A stretch of DNA of 64,000 nucleotides from Jiella flava (GTDB lineage Bacteria > Pseudomonadota > Alphaproteobacteria > Rhizobiales > Rhizobiaceae): the NCBI RefSeq assembly GCF_017349315.1, contig NZ_JAFMPP010000015.1, positions 62,001 through 126,000 of the forward strand, read 5' to 3'. The notes beneath the pieces are model-generated. The model did no database searches. It was given only the letters and a program-made list of their open reading frames with translations, and had not been told where the DNA came from. The translations under genes were made by a program, and so were the position numbers. This document shows positions 21,420 through 31,961 of the stretch, piece after piece; the stretch's first letter is position 1, and every line of letters begins with the position of its first letter.

Positions 21420-21947
21420 ATGCTAAGCATGGTCTGTGAAGGCAAAGGCCGCATCGCTTTCGCGCTGTGCGCCGCTCTGTTGATCGCTGGTTGCGCGAGC
21501 AAGAAGGACGCGCTGCCCGACAGCGCCGCCGGTCTCGGTTTGGGAGGCGCCAACGGCATGAATGGCGGCGCCGCCACGCCGGGTTCCAGCCAGGATTTCA
21601 CGGTCAATGTCGGCGACCGGGTGTTCTTCGACACCGACTCGTCGTCGCTGAGCCCGAAGGCTCAGCAGACCTTGCAGCGTCAGGCGCAGTGGCTGAACCA
21701 GTATCCGCAGTATCAGATCACCGTCGAAGGCCATGCGGACGAGCGCGGCACCCGCGAGTACAACCTCGCGCTCGGCGCTCGCCGCGCGGCGGCCACCCGC
21801 GATTATCTCGCCTCGCTCGGCGTCGCGGCCAACCGCATGCGGACCATCTCCTACGGCAAGGAGCGACCGGTCGCCGTCTGCGATGATATCTCCTGCTGGT
21901 CGCAGAACCGCCGCGCCGTCACGGTGCTTCGCGGCGCCGGCAGCTAA
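21420..21947 (+). CDS. pal: peptidoglycan-associated lipoprotein Pal
   Basis: Pal is an outer-membrane lipoprotein that binds peptidoglycan and is moved by Tol to the division site. The 175-residue precursor has a lipobox LIAGC with Cys25 as the acylated residue, a short Gly/Ala-rich linker, and an OmpA-like domain (about residues 60-173). That domain contains VFFDTDSSSLSPKAQ, EGHADERGTREYNLALG and SYGKERPV. The ATG at 21420 follows a strong AAGGAG ribosome binding site; earlier in-frame start codons are unlikely. It ends at a palindromic hairpin. Confidence 0.96.
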   Translation: MLSMVCEGKGRIAFALCAALLIAGCASKKDALPDSAAGLGLGGANGMNGGAATPGSSQDFTVNVGDRVFFDTDSSSLSPKAQQTLQRQAQWLNQYPQYQITVEGHADERGTREYNLALGARRAAATRDYLASLGVAANRMRTISYGKERPVAVCDDISCWSQNRRAVTVLRGAGS

Positions 21948-22344
21948 GGTGACGGTCTTGGGCGAGGCGTTGCCTCGCCCATTCGATCCGCCCGCGCCGT
22001 CTCCCGGCGATGTCGCCGAGGAGCATGATGGCGAAACGCTGGATGACGTTTCGGATCCCATCCTGCGGCAAAACAAAGACGTTGAGCGCAATGGCGGTTC
22101 CGCTTTATCGCATCCCGCTCGAACGCCCATCGTCTTTTTCAAAAGACGTGGACGATCAGAAAAGCGTCAAATTTTGGCCGAAGTCGCTCGTTCCAAGCTT
22201 TTTCCGATTGACCGCGCCGTGATGCGCTATGCCTGTTTCGGGTGAGCTGGTAACGTTTTGAGTGGCGCCCGTCGGACTCGGCGGGGCTGGCGCCGCATGT
22301 GGCTCGCGCGAAGGCCGCATGTGGCTCGCGCGAAGGAAAGAGAC
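21948..22344. other. palindrome-rich gap between pal and cpoB
   Basis: A perfect 10-bp hairpin (TGGGCGAGGC at 21959-21968 with GCCTCGCCCA at 21972-21981) directly follows pal and probably ends or protects its mRNA, though no T-run follows. A second palindrome, CGTCTTTT (22131-22138) and AAAAGACG (22141-22148), sits in a stretch that looks like a dispersed intergenic repeat of Rhizobiales; that last point is inference. A 22-bp tandem duplication ends the gap. No gene is seen. Confidence 0.45.
22293..22336 (+). repeat. perfect 22-bp tandem duplication at the cpoB ribosome binding site
   Basis: The unit starting CCGCATGTGG and ending CGCGCGAAGG occurs twice without a mismatch, at 22293-22314 and 22315-22336. 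The second copy supplies the AAGG used as ribosome binding site for the GTG start of cpoB at 22345; the first copy carries an identical but unused one. Confidence 0.93.
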
Positions 22345-23331
22345 GTGACCAAGGTGACAATTTCTCCGCGCCGCCTCGTGGCGGCCGTTGCCGTGCTGGC
22401 CAGCCTGACGCCCTCGGCCGCGTCGGCCTTCGGTCTTTCCGGCATCTTCGATAATGCCGCCGGAACCCGCGTGCCGACTGCGGACACTGCGCCGCTCTAT
22501 GGCCGTGCCCAGGACAACGCGCCGCGCCGCGCGCCGGTCCAGCTTGCCCAGGCCGGTGACGCGCTGGTGCGTCTCAACCAGCTTGAGGACGAAGTCCGCC
22601 AGCTTAACGGCAAGGTCGAGGACCTGCGCTTCCAACTCCTCCAGGCGGAGGAGAACATGCGCAAATATCGCGAGGATACCGAGTTCCGCTTCCAGCAGCT
22701 CGAAGGCGGCGGCGGCAAGACGCCGGCCGCTTCGTCGGGCGGCGATGGCCGCCGCGGCGATGCCGGCACGGCGGGTGCGACGGACGGCTCGGCGACCGCC
22801 TCGAACGGCGCTGGCGACGACGGTATCGGCAAGCTCCTGCAGAACGGCATCGATACCTCGTCGATCGGCGGCCAAGCTTCGGGCTCAGCATCGGCCGACG
22901 GCGGCTCGGCCAAGCAGCGCTCCGACACCGTCGCCAACATCGATCCGAAGGGCCAGAGCGAGATGTACGATCTCGCCTACAACTATCTGCTCGCCGGCGA
23001 CTATGCCCGGGCCGAACAGTCCTTCCGGCAGTATTCGCAGACCTATCCGAACGCCAAGGATGCGCCCGATGCCGATTATTGGCTCGGCGAGAGCCTCTAT
23101 CAGCAGCAGAAATATGCCGATGCCGCCGAGGTTTTTCTCGACGCGCAGAAGTCGCATCCGAACAGTGCCAAGGCGCCGGAGATGATGTTGAAGCTCGGCA
23201 TGTCGCTTGCCAAGCTGAAGAATCGCGACACCGCCTGCGTGACCTATAAGGAAGTGGCGCGGCGCTATCCGAATATGAGCGTCAACGTCAAGCGCAAGCT
23301 GAAGGACGAAGAGTCGGCGGCAAGCTGCTGA
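22345..23331 (+). CDS. cpoB: Tol-Pal associated periplasmic protein CpoB (YbgF)
   Basis: CpoB coordinates peptidoglycan synthesis with Tol-driven constriction. The 328-residue precursor begins with a signal peptide (residues 1-28, ending SAASA), then a coiled-coil segment (about 65-110, VRLNQLEDEVRQLNGKVEDL), a Gly/Ser/Ala-rich linker, and C-terminal TPR repeats (about 205-328). These include YDLAYNYLLAGDYARAEQSF and YWLGESLYQQQKYADAAEVF. I choose the GTG at 22345 because AAGGAAAGAG stands at the right distance and the signal peptide then has a normal length. tilS follows. Confidence 0.9.
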   Translation: MTKVTISPRRLVAAVAVLASLTPSAASAFGLSGIFDNAAGTRVPTADTAPLYGRAQDNAPRRAPVQLAQAGDALVRLNQLEDEVRQLNGKVEDLRFQLLQAEENMRKYREDTEFRFQQLEGGGGKTPAASSGGDGRRGDAGTAGATDGSATASNGAGDDGIGKLLQNGIDTSSIGGQASGSASADGGSAKQRSDTVANIDPKGQSEMYDLAYNYLLAGDYARAEQSFRQYSQTYPNAKDAPDADYWLGESLYQQQKYADAAEVFLDAQKSHPNSAKAPEMMLKLGMSLAKLKNRDTACVTYKEVARRYPNMSVNVKRKLKDEESAASC

Positions 23332-23430
23332 CGACCTGACGGGGAGGCTGCGATCGACGCCGATCCGGGTCAAGCGCCCGCGTTTCGTTCCGTTGCCGAT
23401 CTCGTCCACGCCTTCTCGGCGCTGCTGACG

Positions 23431-24792
23431 ATGGCTCGGGTCTCCTCAGGATCGTCCGCCGGCATCGTGCTGGCGGTGTCCGGCGGCCCGGATTCCCTGG
23501 CGCTGATGCGTGTTGCCGACATCTATCGCCGCCATGTGGGGGCATGCGCGCCGGCCATCGCGATTGCGACCGTCGACCACCATCTTCGTCCCGAATCGAC
23601 AAATGAGGCAGCGTTCGTCGCGGCCTTGGCGGCGCGGTGGGGCTTTCATCACACGACGCTGCACTGGCAGGGCTTCGACGGCGCCGGCAATCTCTCCGCC
23701 AAGGCCCGCGAGGCGCGCTACGCGTTGTTGCGCGACCATGCGCGAATCCACGGGGCAGGGTTAATCCTGACCGCTCATCATCGCGGCGACGACATCGAGA
23801 CCCATGGCCTCGCGGTCGCGCGCGGCGCCGGCCTCGGCGGCCGCGCCGGCATGCGGGCGCTGCGCTGGCTGGCGCCCGACATCGGCTTGGGCCGGCCGTT
23901 TCTCGCCTTCGAAAAAAGCGCGCTCGCCGCCGTCGTTGCCGCCGCCGGCCTTCAGCCGATCGACGATCCGACCAATCGCGACCTTCGCTACGACCGCGCC
24001 AGGATCCGCCAGAGACTGGCTCAGGATCCGGCCCGGCGCGCAGCGCTCGCCCGGCGGCTGTCACGCAGCAAAGCTGCGCGCGAGCGGGGGGAGGCGGCGC
24101 TTGCCGCGTTGCTGCGCTCGCTCGAGGCGGACGGCCGACTGCGCTACGAGACCGACGGCGCCATCACCCTCGATCGAACGGTGCTGAGCACGCTGTCGCG
24201 CCGCTGCGCCGCGCATCTTATCTCACGGGCGATCGTCGCAGCCGCGGGAGGTGACACGCCGCCGGCCGGACCGGCCGTTGCCGCGATCCTCGATTGGCTG
24301 CTTGCGGGCAATCCGACGCCGCTGCAGCGTTCGCTCGGTGGCGCGCTTTTGGCCTGCGATAACGGCCGGTTGACGCTGATGCGCGAGTTCGGCCGATCGG
24401 GAATTCCACCGGTTTTTCTTGCGACTTCGGTGCCGCTTGGCGCTGGCGCAAGGATTGCCGCAATGGAAGACTGTGATTTGCGCGGGTCCGTTGCGCCCGA
24501 TCAGACGAAGTTGCAAGGCCGCGTTCTGCCGATGGCCTGGCCGGTCTCGTTCGATGGCCGTTTCGTCGTCGATGTCGGACCGTGGCGGACACATGCCGGT
24601 GCGCGGATTGTCGCACTCGGCAGCCTTAAACGCGGCAATGCGCGCGACCGTTGTCGGCCGGTCGTCATCGACGCGGCGGGCACGCCGCTGGCGGCCGAAG
24701 CGCTGATCGCGCGGCGACTCGGGCTGAAGGCCGCCCCCCTTGTCATGCGGTCGCTGACACGACATCTTCTGCTGCGGGATCTGCCCGTATGA
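23431..24792 (+). CDS. tilS: tRNA(Ile)-lysidine synthetase
   Basis: TilS converts the wobble C34 of tRNA-Ile(CAU) to lysidine with ATP and lysine, an essential step in decoding AUA. The PP-loop motif LAVSGGPDSLAL lies at residues 14-25 of the chosen frame, and the second ATP-site motif is LTAHHRGDDIET. The C-terminal part (from about 330) fits the TilS C-domain. The ATG at 23431 leaves a short N-terminus. The frame is open from 23332, and the upstream residues LVHAFSALLTMARVSSGS look like the helix that other TilS proteins have before the PP-loop, so the true start may be a non-ATG codon near 23353 behind GGGGAGG. Confidence 0.9.
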   Translation: MARVSSGSSAGIVLAVSGGPDSLALMRVADIYRRHVGACAPAIAIATVDHHLRPESTNEAAFVAALAARWGFHHTTLHWQGFDGAGNLSAKAREARYALLRDHARIHGAGLILTAHHRGDDIETHGLAVARGAGLGGRAGMRALRWLAPDIGLGRPFLAFEKSALAAVVAAAGLQPIDDPTNRDLRYDRARIRQRLAQDPARRAALARRLSRSKAARERGEAALAALLRSLEADGRLRYETDGAITLDRTVLSTLSRRCAAHLISRAIVAAAGGDTPPAGPAVAAILDWLLAGNPTPLQRSLGGALLACDNGRLTLMREFGRSGIPPVFLATSVPLGAGARIAAMEDCDLRGSVAPDQTKLQGRVLPMAWPVSFDGRFVVDVGPWRTHAGARIVALGSLKRGNARDRCRPVVIDAAGTPLAAEALIARRLGLKAAPLVMRSLTRHLLLRDLPV

Positions 24793-24936
24793 CGGGTGCT
24801 AACCCCTCCGTCACCATGATCGCAGCGACAGGGCGCTTTTTGCCTCAAATTCGGGCGAATGTGTTGGCAAGAGGGCTCACAACACCTATCTTTGCTCCGC
24901 ACCTTTGCGGTCGACTTCGCCGATTCAGGACGAGTG

Positions 24937-26856
<1,920 letters not shown>

Positions 26857-26880
26857 CGAAGCGACGCAAGACGTGAATGC

Positions 26881-26911
26881 GCAAAAGGCGGCCCTCGGGT
26901 CGCCTTTTCGC
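26881..26911 (+). terminator. Rho-independent terminator after ftsH
   Basis: AAAAGGCG (26883-26890) pairs with CGCCTTTT (26901-26908), with an inner CCC/GGG pair in the loop. Because the stem is flanked by A and T runs it can work in both directions. It separates ftsH from glmM. Confidence 0.85.
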
Positions 26912-27147
26912 ATGAAGAATGGCTTAACCCTGTCGGTAAGTCGTTTAGCCGGATCGCAAGTCATCCGAAACGCTTGTATGGCATGGCTGAACAACGTCGC
27001 GCGCGATGTCCCACGGGATTTCGCTGGCGCGCCAACGGGACAATCAGCGCATCACGCCCGTGTCGGCCGTCGGACCTTTGCCGACACGGGCGTGGCAGGC
27101 GGCTTTCGCACCAAACGGCGTTGGTCGAAGTGAAGAAAGAAGATCTG

Positions 27148-28494
27148 ATGGCCAAAAGCTATTTCGGTACGGATGGAATCAGGGGGACGGCAAACCGCCA
27201 TCCGATGACCGCCGAGGTCGCGATGAAGGTCGGGATGGCTGCCGGCATCGTCTTCAAGCGCGGAAGCCACCGCCACCGGGCGGTGATCGGCAAGGACACC
27301 CGCCGATCCAGCTATATGATCGAAAACGCCATGGTGGCGGGTTTCACCGCCGCAGGTGTGGACGTGTTCCTGCTCGGGCCGATGCCGACGCCGGCTGTGG
27401 CGATGCTGACCCGGTCGCTGCGCGCCGATATCGGCGTGATGATCTCGGCCTCGCACAACCCCTTTGCCGATAACGGCATCAAGCTGTTCGGGCCGGATGG
27501 CTACAAGCTGTCCGACGACATCGAAGCGGAGATCGGCAGCCTGATTGGTGAGGATCTCTCGGCGAAGATGCCCACCGGCGAGGCGATCGGCCGGGCCAAG
27601 CGCGTTGACGGCGACATCTACCGCTACATCGAATTCGCCAAGCGCACCTTGCCACGCGAGCTGTCTCTTGAAGGCATGCGGGTGGCGATCGACTGCGCCA
27701 ATGGCGCCGGTTACCGTGTCGCGCCCGAGGTGCTGTGGGAACTTGGCGCCGAGATCGTCAAGATCGGCGTCGAGCCGGACGGCGTCAACATCAATCGCGA
27801 TTGTGGATCGACCGCGCCGACGGCGCTGATTGCCAAGGTGAAGGAGGTTCGCGCCGATATCGGCATCGCGCTCGACGGTGACGCTGATCGTGTTCTCATC
27901 GTCGACGAGAAGGGTGACGTTGTGGACGGCGACCAACTGATGGCCGTGATCGCCGAGAGCTGGGCCGAGGATGGCCGGCTGGCGGCTGGCGGCATCGTCG
28001 CGACGATCATGTCGAATCTCGGCTTGGAGCGCTTTCTGGAAGCCAAGCAGTTGCAGCTCGCCCGCACCAAGGTCGGCGACCGCTATGTCGTCGAGCATAT
28101 GCGACAGCACGGCTACAATGTTGGCGGCGAGCAGTCCGGCCACATCATCCTGTCGGATTTCTCCACCACCGGCGACGGTCTGGTCTCGGCATTGCAGATT
28201 CTCGCCGTGGTGCGGCGAAAGGGAGGCACGGTGTCCGAGGTCTGCCGCCGCTTCGAGCCGGTGCCGCAGGTTTTGAAGAATGTGCGCTTTCGCAAGGGCG
28301 AGCCGCTGCAAGACGGGCGCGTGCAGGATGCGATCGCCGTTGGCCGCGACCGGCTCGGCAATGCCGGCCGACTGGTGATCCGCCCTTCTGGCACCGAGCC
28401 GTTGATCCGGGTGATGGCGGAGGGTGACGACGCGGGGCTGGTCAACATCGTCGTCGACGACATCGTGGGGGTGTTGCAGAGCGTCGGGGCGTAG
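27148..28494 (+). CDS. glmM: phosphoglucosamine mutase
   Basis: GlmM interconverts glucosamine-6-phosphate and glucosamine-1-phosphate on the route to UDP-GlcNAc for peptidoglycan and lipid A. The 448-residue protein has the N-terminal YFGTDGIRG signature, the phosphoserine loop [12 protein letters not shown] with catalytic Ser102, the metal-binding DGDADR loop near residue 245, and the C-terminal phosphate-binding [11 protein letters not shown]. The ATG at 27148 places these at standard positions; the upstream open frame is not coding. It is 291 bp downstream of ftsH and probably has its own promoter. Confidence 0.97.
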   Translation: MAKSYFGTDGIRGTANRHPMTAEVAMKVGMAAGIVFKRGSHRHRAVIGKDTRRSSYMIENAMVAGFTAAGVDVFLLGPMPTPAVAMLTRSLRADIGVMISASHNPFADNGIKLFGPDGYKLSDDIEAEIGSLIGEDLSAKMPTGEAIGRAKRVDGDIYRYIEFAKRTLPRELSLEGMRVAIDCANGAGYRVAPEVLWELGAEIVKIGVEPDGVNINRDCGSTAPTALIAKVKEVRADIGIALDGDADRVLIVDEKGDVVDGDQLMAVIAESWAEDGRLAAGGIVATIMSNLGLERFLEAKQLQLARTKVGDRYVVEHMRQHGYNVGGEQSGHIILSDFSTTGDGLVSALQILAVVRRKGGTVSEVCRRFEPVPQVLKNVRFRKGEPLQDGRVQDAIAVGRDRLGNAGRLVIRPSGTEPLIRVMAEGDDAGLVNIVVDDIVGVLQSVGA

Positions 28495-28796
28495 GGCGTT
28501 TTGCCGCGTCGCTGCGGCGTATGGATGGCGGCGCGCGAGCTTAGTGACTACCGGTCTGGCAGCGAAGGGGCAGATCGGCCGGGCCCCTCCCTGGAACCAA
28601 CGCGGGCGGAAGATCGCCAGCTGTCGCCAGTTGCTCCGACGATTTGCGTTTTTCCGCAGCAACGGCATTGATCGGGCTGCGTATGCTTAATGCTCTATGA
28701 ACGCAACCGTTCGTTAACCACTTCCATTTACCGTCTTCATCGTGCTCAGCGCGCTGCTTTGGAGCGTGGACACCGACCTTAATGGAGACGTGAACG
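28495..28796. other. intergenic region upstream of the porin gene
   Basis: These 302 bp contain no convincing gene. CGTTAACC near 28711 resembles half a CtrA site, without a second TTAA at N7. The region should carry the porin promoter. Confidence 0.3.
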
Positions 28797-29738
28797 ATGA
28801 ACAAATTCCTTTCGACGGCCGTCGCCATGATCGGTGTATGGGCGATTTGCGTTCCGGCGGCGCATGCGGCCGACATCATCGAGCAGCCGAGCTATGTGGC
28901 GCCGCCTGCGCCGGCCCCGGTGGAGACCTCCGGCTGGTATCTGCGCGGCGACATTGGTTATAACTTCAAGTCTAAGACGTCCGGCTACTATAATTTCTAC
29001 AATGTCGGTTTTGGCGACGACGGCATCGACAATGTCGAACATTACGACGAGATCGCACTCAAGAACTCGGCGAATTTCGGCGCCGGCCTCGGCTATCGCT
29101 TCAACGATATGTTCCGCACCGATCTGACGCTGAACTATGTCCGCACCGGTGCCAGCGGCTCCAGCCGATGCGGCTATCTCGTCGAGGTCGGCTACGGCCT
29201 CGATCCGGTGACCAACGATTGCCGCTACAGCGACGCCTCCCACGCCTCGATCTGGACGGCGATGGCCAACGCCTATGTTGATCTCGGCACCTATGGCGGC
29301 ATCACCCCTTATATCGGTGCCGGTCTCGGCGCGGCGCATGTCAAATATGACGACGTCAGCAACGAGATCTCCTGCGGCGGCGGTCTTTGCGGCACGCAGA
29401 CCGCGATTTTCCGCGCCACTCATCCAGGCCTTTCGTCCTGGCGCTTCGCCTCGTCGCTGATGGCCGGCGCGAGCGTCGACATCACCCAGAACCTGAAATT
29501 CGACGCCGGCTATAAATACACCCGCATCGCTGGCGGCCGGGCGACTGGCTACGATTCTGTGGATACGGCGGCCGGCGCTTCGGGCACGCAAGGCACCGAC
29601 AACGGTTTCAACATCCACACCGTGACCGCGGGCCTGCGCTACGAGTTCGGCGGCGGCACTGGCTTCGGCAAAGGCAAGGAACCCGCGCCGGTCTATGCCG
29701 ATGCGCCGGTGTACCAGGACACCCCGGTCTACAAGTAA
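28797..29738 (+). CDS. outer-membrane beta-barrel protein (Omp25/Omp31-like)
   Basis: A 313-residue outer-membrane protein of the Omp25/Omp31/RopB-like group common in Rhizobiales. It has a cleavable signal peptide (residues 1-24, ending AAHA), a Pro/Ala-rich start, and alternating beta-strand sequence such as WYLRGDIGYNFKSK, NFGAGLGYRFNDMFRTDLTL and GITPYIGAGLGAAHVKYDD. After the last strand (VTAGLRYEFGG) it carries a Lys/Pro/Tyr tail (PVYADAPVYQDTPVYK) instead of ending in the usual aromatic residue. The gene stands alone and ends before a perfect 12-bp hairpin. Confidence 0.87.
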   Translation: MNKFLSTAVAMIGVWAICVPAAHAADIIEQPSYVAPPAPAPVETSGWYLRGDIGYNFKSKTSGYYNFYNVGFGDDGIDNVEHYDEIALKNSANFGAGLGYRFNDMFRTDLTLNYVRTGASGSSRCGYLVEVGYGLDPVTNDCRYSDASHASIWTAMANAYVDLGTYGGITPYIGAGLGAAHVKYDDVSNEISCGGGLCGTQTAIFRATHPGLSSWRFASSLMAGASVDITQNLKFDAGYKYTRIAGGRATGYDSVDTAAGASGTQGTDNGFNIHTVTAGLRYEFGGGTGFGKGKEPAPVYADAPVYQDTPVYK

Positions 29739-29800
29739 GGCTCCTGGCGGGGAGGGCGCCGGCGCAATTTTCCGGGGCGCTTCAGACAAATCATTTCGCT

Positions 29801-29832
29801 CGCCCGCCATGGTTTGATCGCCATGGCGGGCG
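29801..29832. terminator. 12-bp perfect hairpin between convergent genes
   Basis: CGCCCGCCATGG (29801-29812) pairs with CCATGGCGGGCG (29821-29832) around TTTGATCG. It lies between the ends of the porin gene and the antiporter gene and probably stops both transcripts, although T-runs are weak on either side. Confidence 0.6.
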
Positions 29833-29870
29833 GGCGCCGTTTCAGGCGGTGTCGGCTGGCGGGCGGGATT

Positions 29871-31763
29871 TCAGCGTGAAGCCACCCGGTCCGGTCGGCG
29901 ACGGCGGCCGGCGAACAGGCGGCCGCGCCGGCGCCGCTTCGGCGCGCCGTCGTCGATGATCGAATCGCCATCGCCGCCGTCCGGCATCTTTTCCACCGCA
30001 TGCAGGCCGGGCCGCGGTTTGACCAGAGGCTCCGGCGTCACCACCCGGGTCGTCATCATGTCGCTGCCGGCATAGATGCCCTCGGCCTCCTGCAGCTTCA
30101 GTCGGGCGGTGTCGCGGCTGCGCACATCCTCGACGATGCGGCTTGCCAGATCGTCCTCGACGCCGAGGGCGCGGATCGTTTCACCGCCGAAGGAAAGAGC
30201 CGATTCCACCGTCTCGCGGATCTCGTAGTCGACGCCGCGGGCGCGCAGCGACAGCGCGTGGCTGCGATCGTAGGAGCGCACATAAAGCCGGACATTGGGG
30301 AATTCGGAGCGGATCATGTCGACCACCCGGTCGGTGGTCTCGCGCTTGTTGGTGCAGACCGCGACGAGGCCGGCCTTGCGGATTCCGGCCGCTTCCAGAA
30401 CGTCCTTGCGCACGCCCGAGCCGAAATAGATGCGAAAGCCGAAGCGCTCGGCGGTGCGGATCCTCTCGACCGAAGAGTCGAGGATGGTGACGTCGATGCC
30501 GCTCGACAGCAGCACCTGGGCGACGATCTGGCCGAAGCGCGAAAAGCCGACAAGGAGGACCTCCGAACCGGCGCCGTCGAAGGTTTCCTCCATCTCCTCT
30601 TCTTGGCCGGGCTTGTCGAGCTTCCGGCCGAGCCAGGTCGACAGCGGCGTCAGCACCATCGACAGGGAGACGATGGCGACGAGGATCGATGCCGTTTCGG
30701 CGGGAAAGATCTTCTCGCTGGCGGCCGTTGAAAACAGCACGAAGCCGAACTCACCGGCCTGGGCGAGCAGCGTCGCCACCCGGATCGACAGGCTGTGGCT
30801 GTCGCCGAAAGCACGGCAGATGCCGTAGATCAGGCCGGCCTTGGCGAGCATCAGCAGCGGCGCGGCGGTGAGGATGATCCACCCGAAATTCTGAAGCACC
30901 GACAAATCGATCGACAGGCCGACGCCGATGAAGAACAGGCCGAGCAACAGCCCGCGAAACGGCTCGATATTGGCTTCGAGTTCGTGGCGATAGGAGGAAT
31001 CGGCAAGGAAGATGCCGGCGATGAAGGCGCCCATCGCCATCGAGAAGCCAGCCAGTTGCATCAGCATCGCCGAGCCAAGCACCACGAACAGCGCCGCGCC
31101 GAGCATCACCTCGCGGGCACCGGCCGAGGCCATGATTCGGAACAGCGGGTTGAGCAGATAGCGGCCGACGACGACCAGCGCCGCGACGGCGCCGAGCGAG
31201 AACAGGATCTGGACCGGATCGAACTCCGCCTCACCACCGCCGGGAGCGAGAAACGGCAGCAGCGCCAGCAGCGGGACGACCGCGAGATCCTGGAACAACA
31301 GCACCGAAAAAGCCGCTTGGCCGTGCCGGGTGTTGGTCTCGCCGGCCTCGTCGAGAAGCTGGATGCCGAAGGCGGTGGAGGACAGCGCCAGGCCGTAGCC
31401 GACGACCAGCGAAGCGCCGAAATCGAGCCCGATGACGAGATCGGCGGCCGCCGCAAGCAGGGCGCCGCTGATCATCACCTGGGCAAGGCCGGTGCCGAAG
31501 ATCTGCCGGCGCAGCGCCCAGAGCCGGTCGAGCTTCAGTTCGAGGCCGATGATGAACAACAGGAAGACGACGCCGAGTTCACCGATCGACAGGATCTGCT
31601 CGCCCTCGCCGATCAGCCGCAGGATCGGGCCCATGACGATTCCGGCGGCTAGATAGCCGAGCACCGTCCCGAGCCCGATACGCTTGAAAAGAGTCGCCGC
31701 GACGATGCCGCCGCCCAAAAGCAGGACGACTTCGAGGAAAATGGCTATCGATCCGTGTTCCAC
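29871..31763 (-). CDS. CPA2-family cation/proton antiporter with TrkA-N domain
   Basis: A 630-residue monovalent cation:proton antiporter-2 protein of the KefB/KefC/YbaL group. About 12 membrane segments occupy residues 5-385, including LGTVLGYLAAGIVMGP and GVVFLLFIIGLELKLDRLW, which are family hallmarks. A cytosolic Rossmann TrkA-N (RCK) domain follows at about 400-520 (VLLVGFSRFGQIVAQVLLSSGI). The C-terminus is a basic tail (RRRRGRLFAGRRRRPDR). The start is GTG at 31763. It probably moves K+ or Na+ against H+; glutathione gating cannot be confirmed. Confidence 0.92.
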   Translation of the reverse strand: MEHGSIAIFLEVVLLLGGGIVAATLFKRIGLGTVLGYLAAGIVMGPILRLIGEGEQILSIGELGVVFLLFIIGLELKLDRLWALRRQIFGTGLAQVMISGALLAAAADLVIGLDFGASLVVGYGLALSSTAFGIQLLDEAGETNTRHGQAAFSVLLFQDLAVVPLLALLPFLAPGGGEAEFDPVQILFSLGAVAALVVVGRYLLNPLFRIMASAGAREVMLGAALFVVLGSAMLMQLAGFSMAMGAFIAGIFLADSSYRHELEANIEPFRGLLLGLFFIGVGLSIDLSVLQNFGWIILTAAPLLMLAKAGLIYGICRAFGDSHSLSIRVATLLAQAGEFGFVLFSTAASEKIFPAETASILVAIVSLSMVLTPLSTWLGRKLDKPGQEEEMEETFDGAGSEVLLVGFSRFGQIVAQVLLSSGIDVTILDSSVERIRTAERFGFRIYFGSGVRKDVLEAAGIRKAGLVAVCTNKRETTDRVVDMIRSEFPNVRLYVRSYDRSHALSLRARGVDYEIRETVESALSFGGETIRALGVEDDLASRIVEDVRSRDTARLKLQEAEGIYAGSDMMTTRVVTPEPLVKPRPGLHAVEKMPDGGDGDSIIDDGAPKRRRRGRLFAGRRRRPDRVASR

Positions 31764-31961
31764 TGCGCTGCACTCGCTCCTATCTGATAGAGGATATCTT
31801 CACCCAAATAGGGTGGAAATGGCATGCGAGCCGGCGATGCGGCACAAAAGCTGCGCAGGCTTGCCGTAAGATGCCGTAACGTCGCCGACAGCTTGGTGAT
31901 AGCTTGTGCTTCTTGCAGTGCACAATAGGGTGTCGGGCGACACCGATCGATAGGCAAAGCG

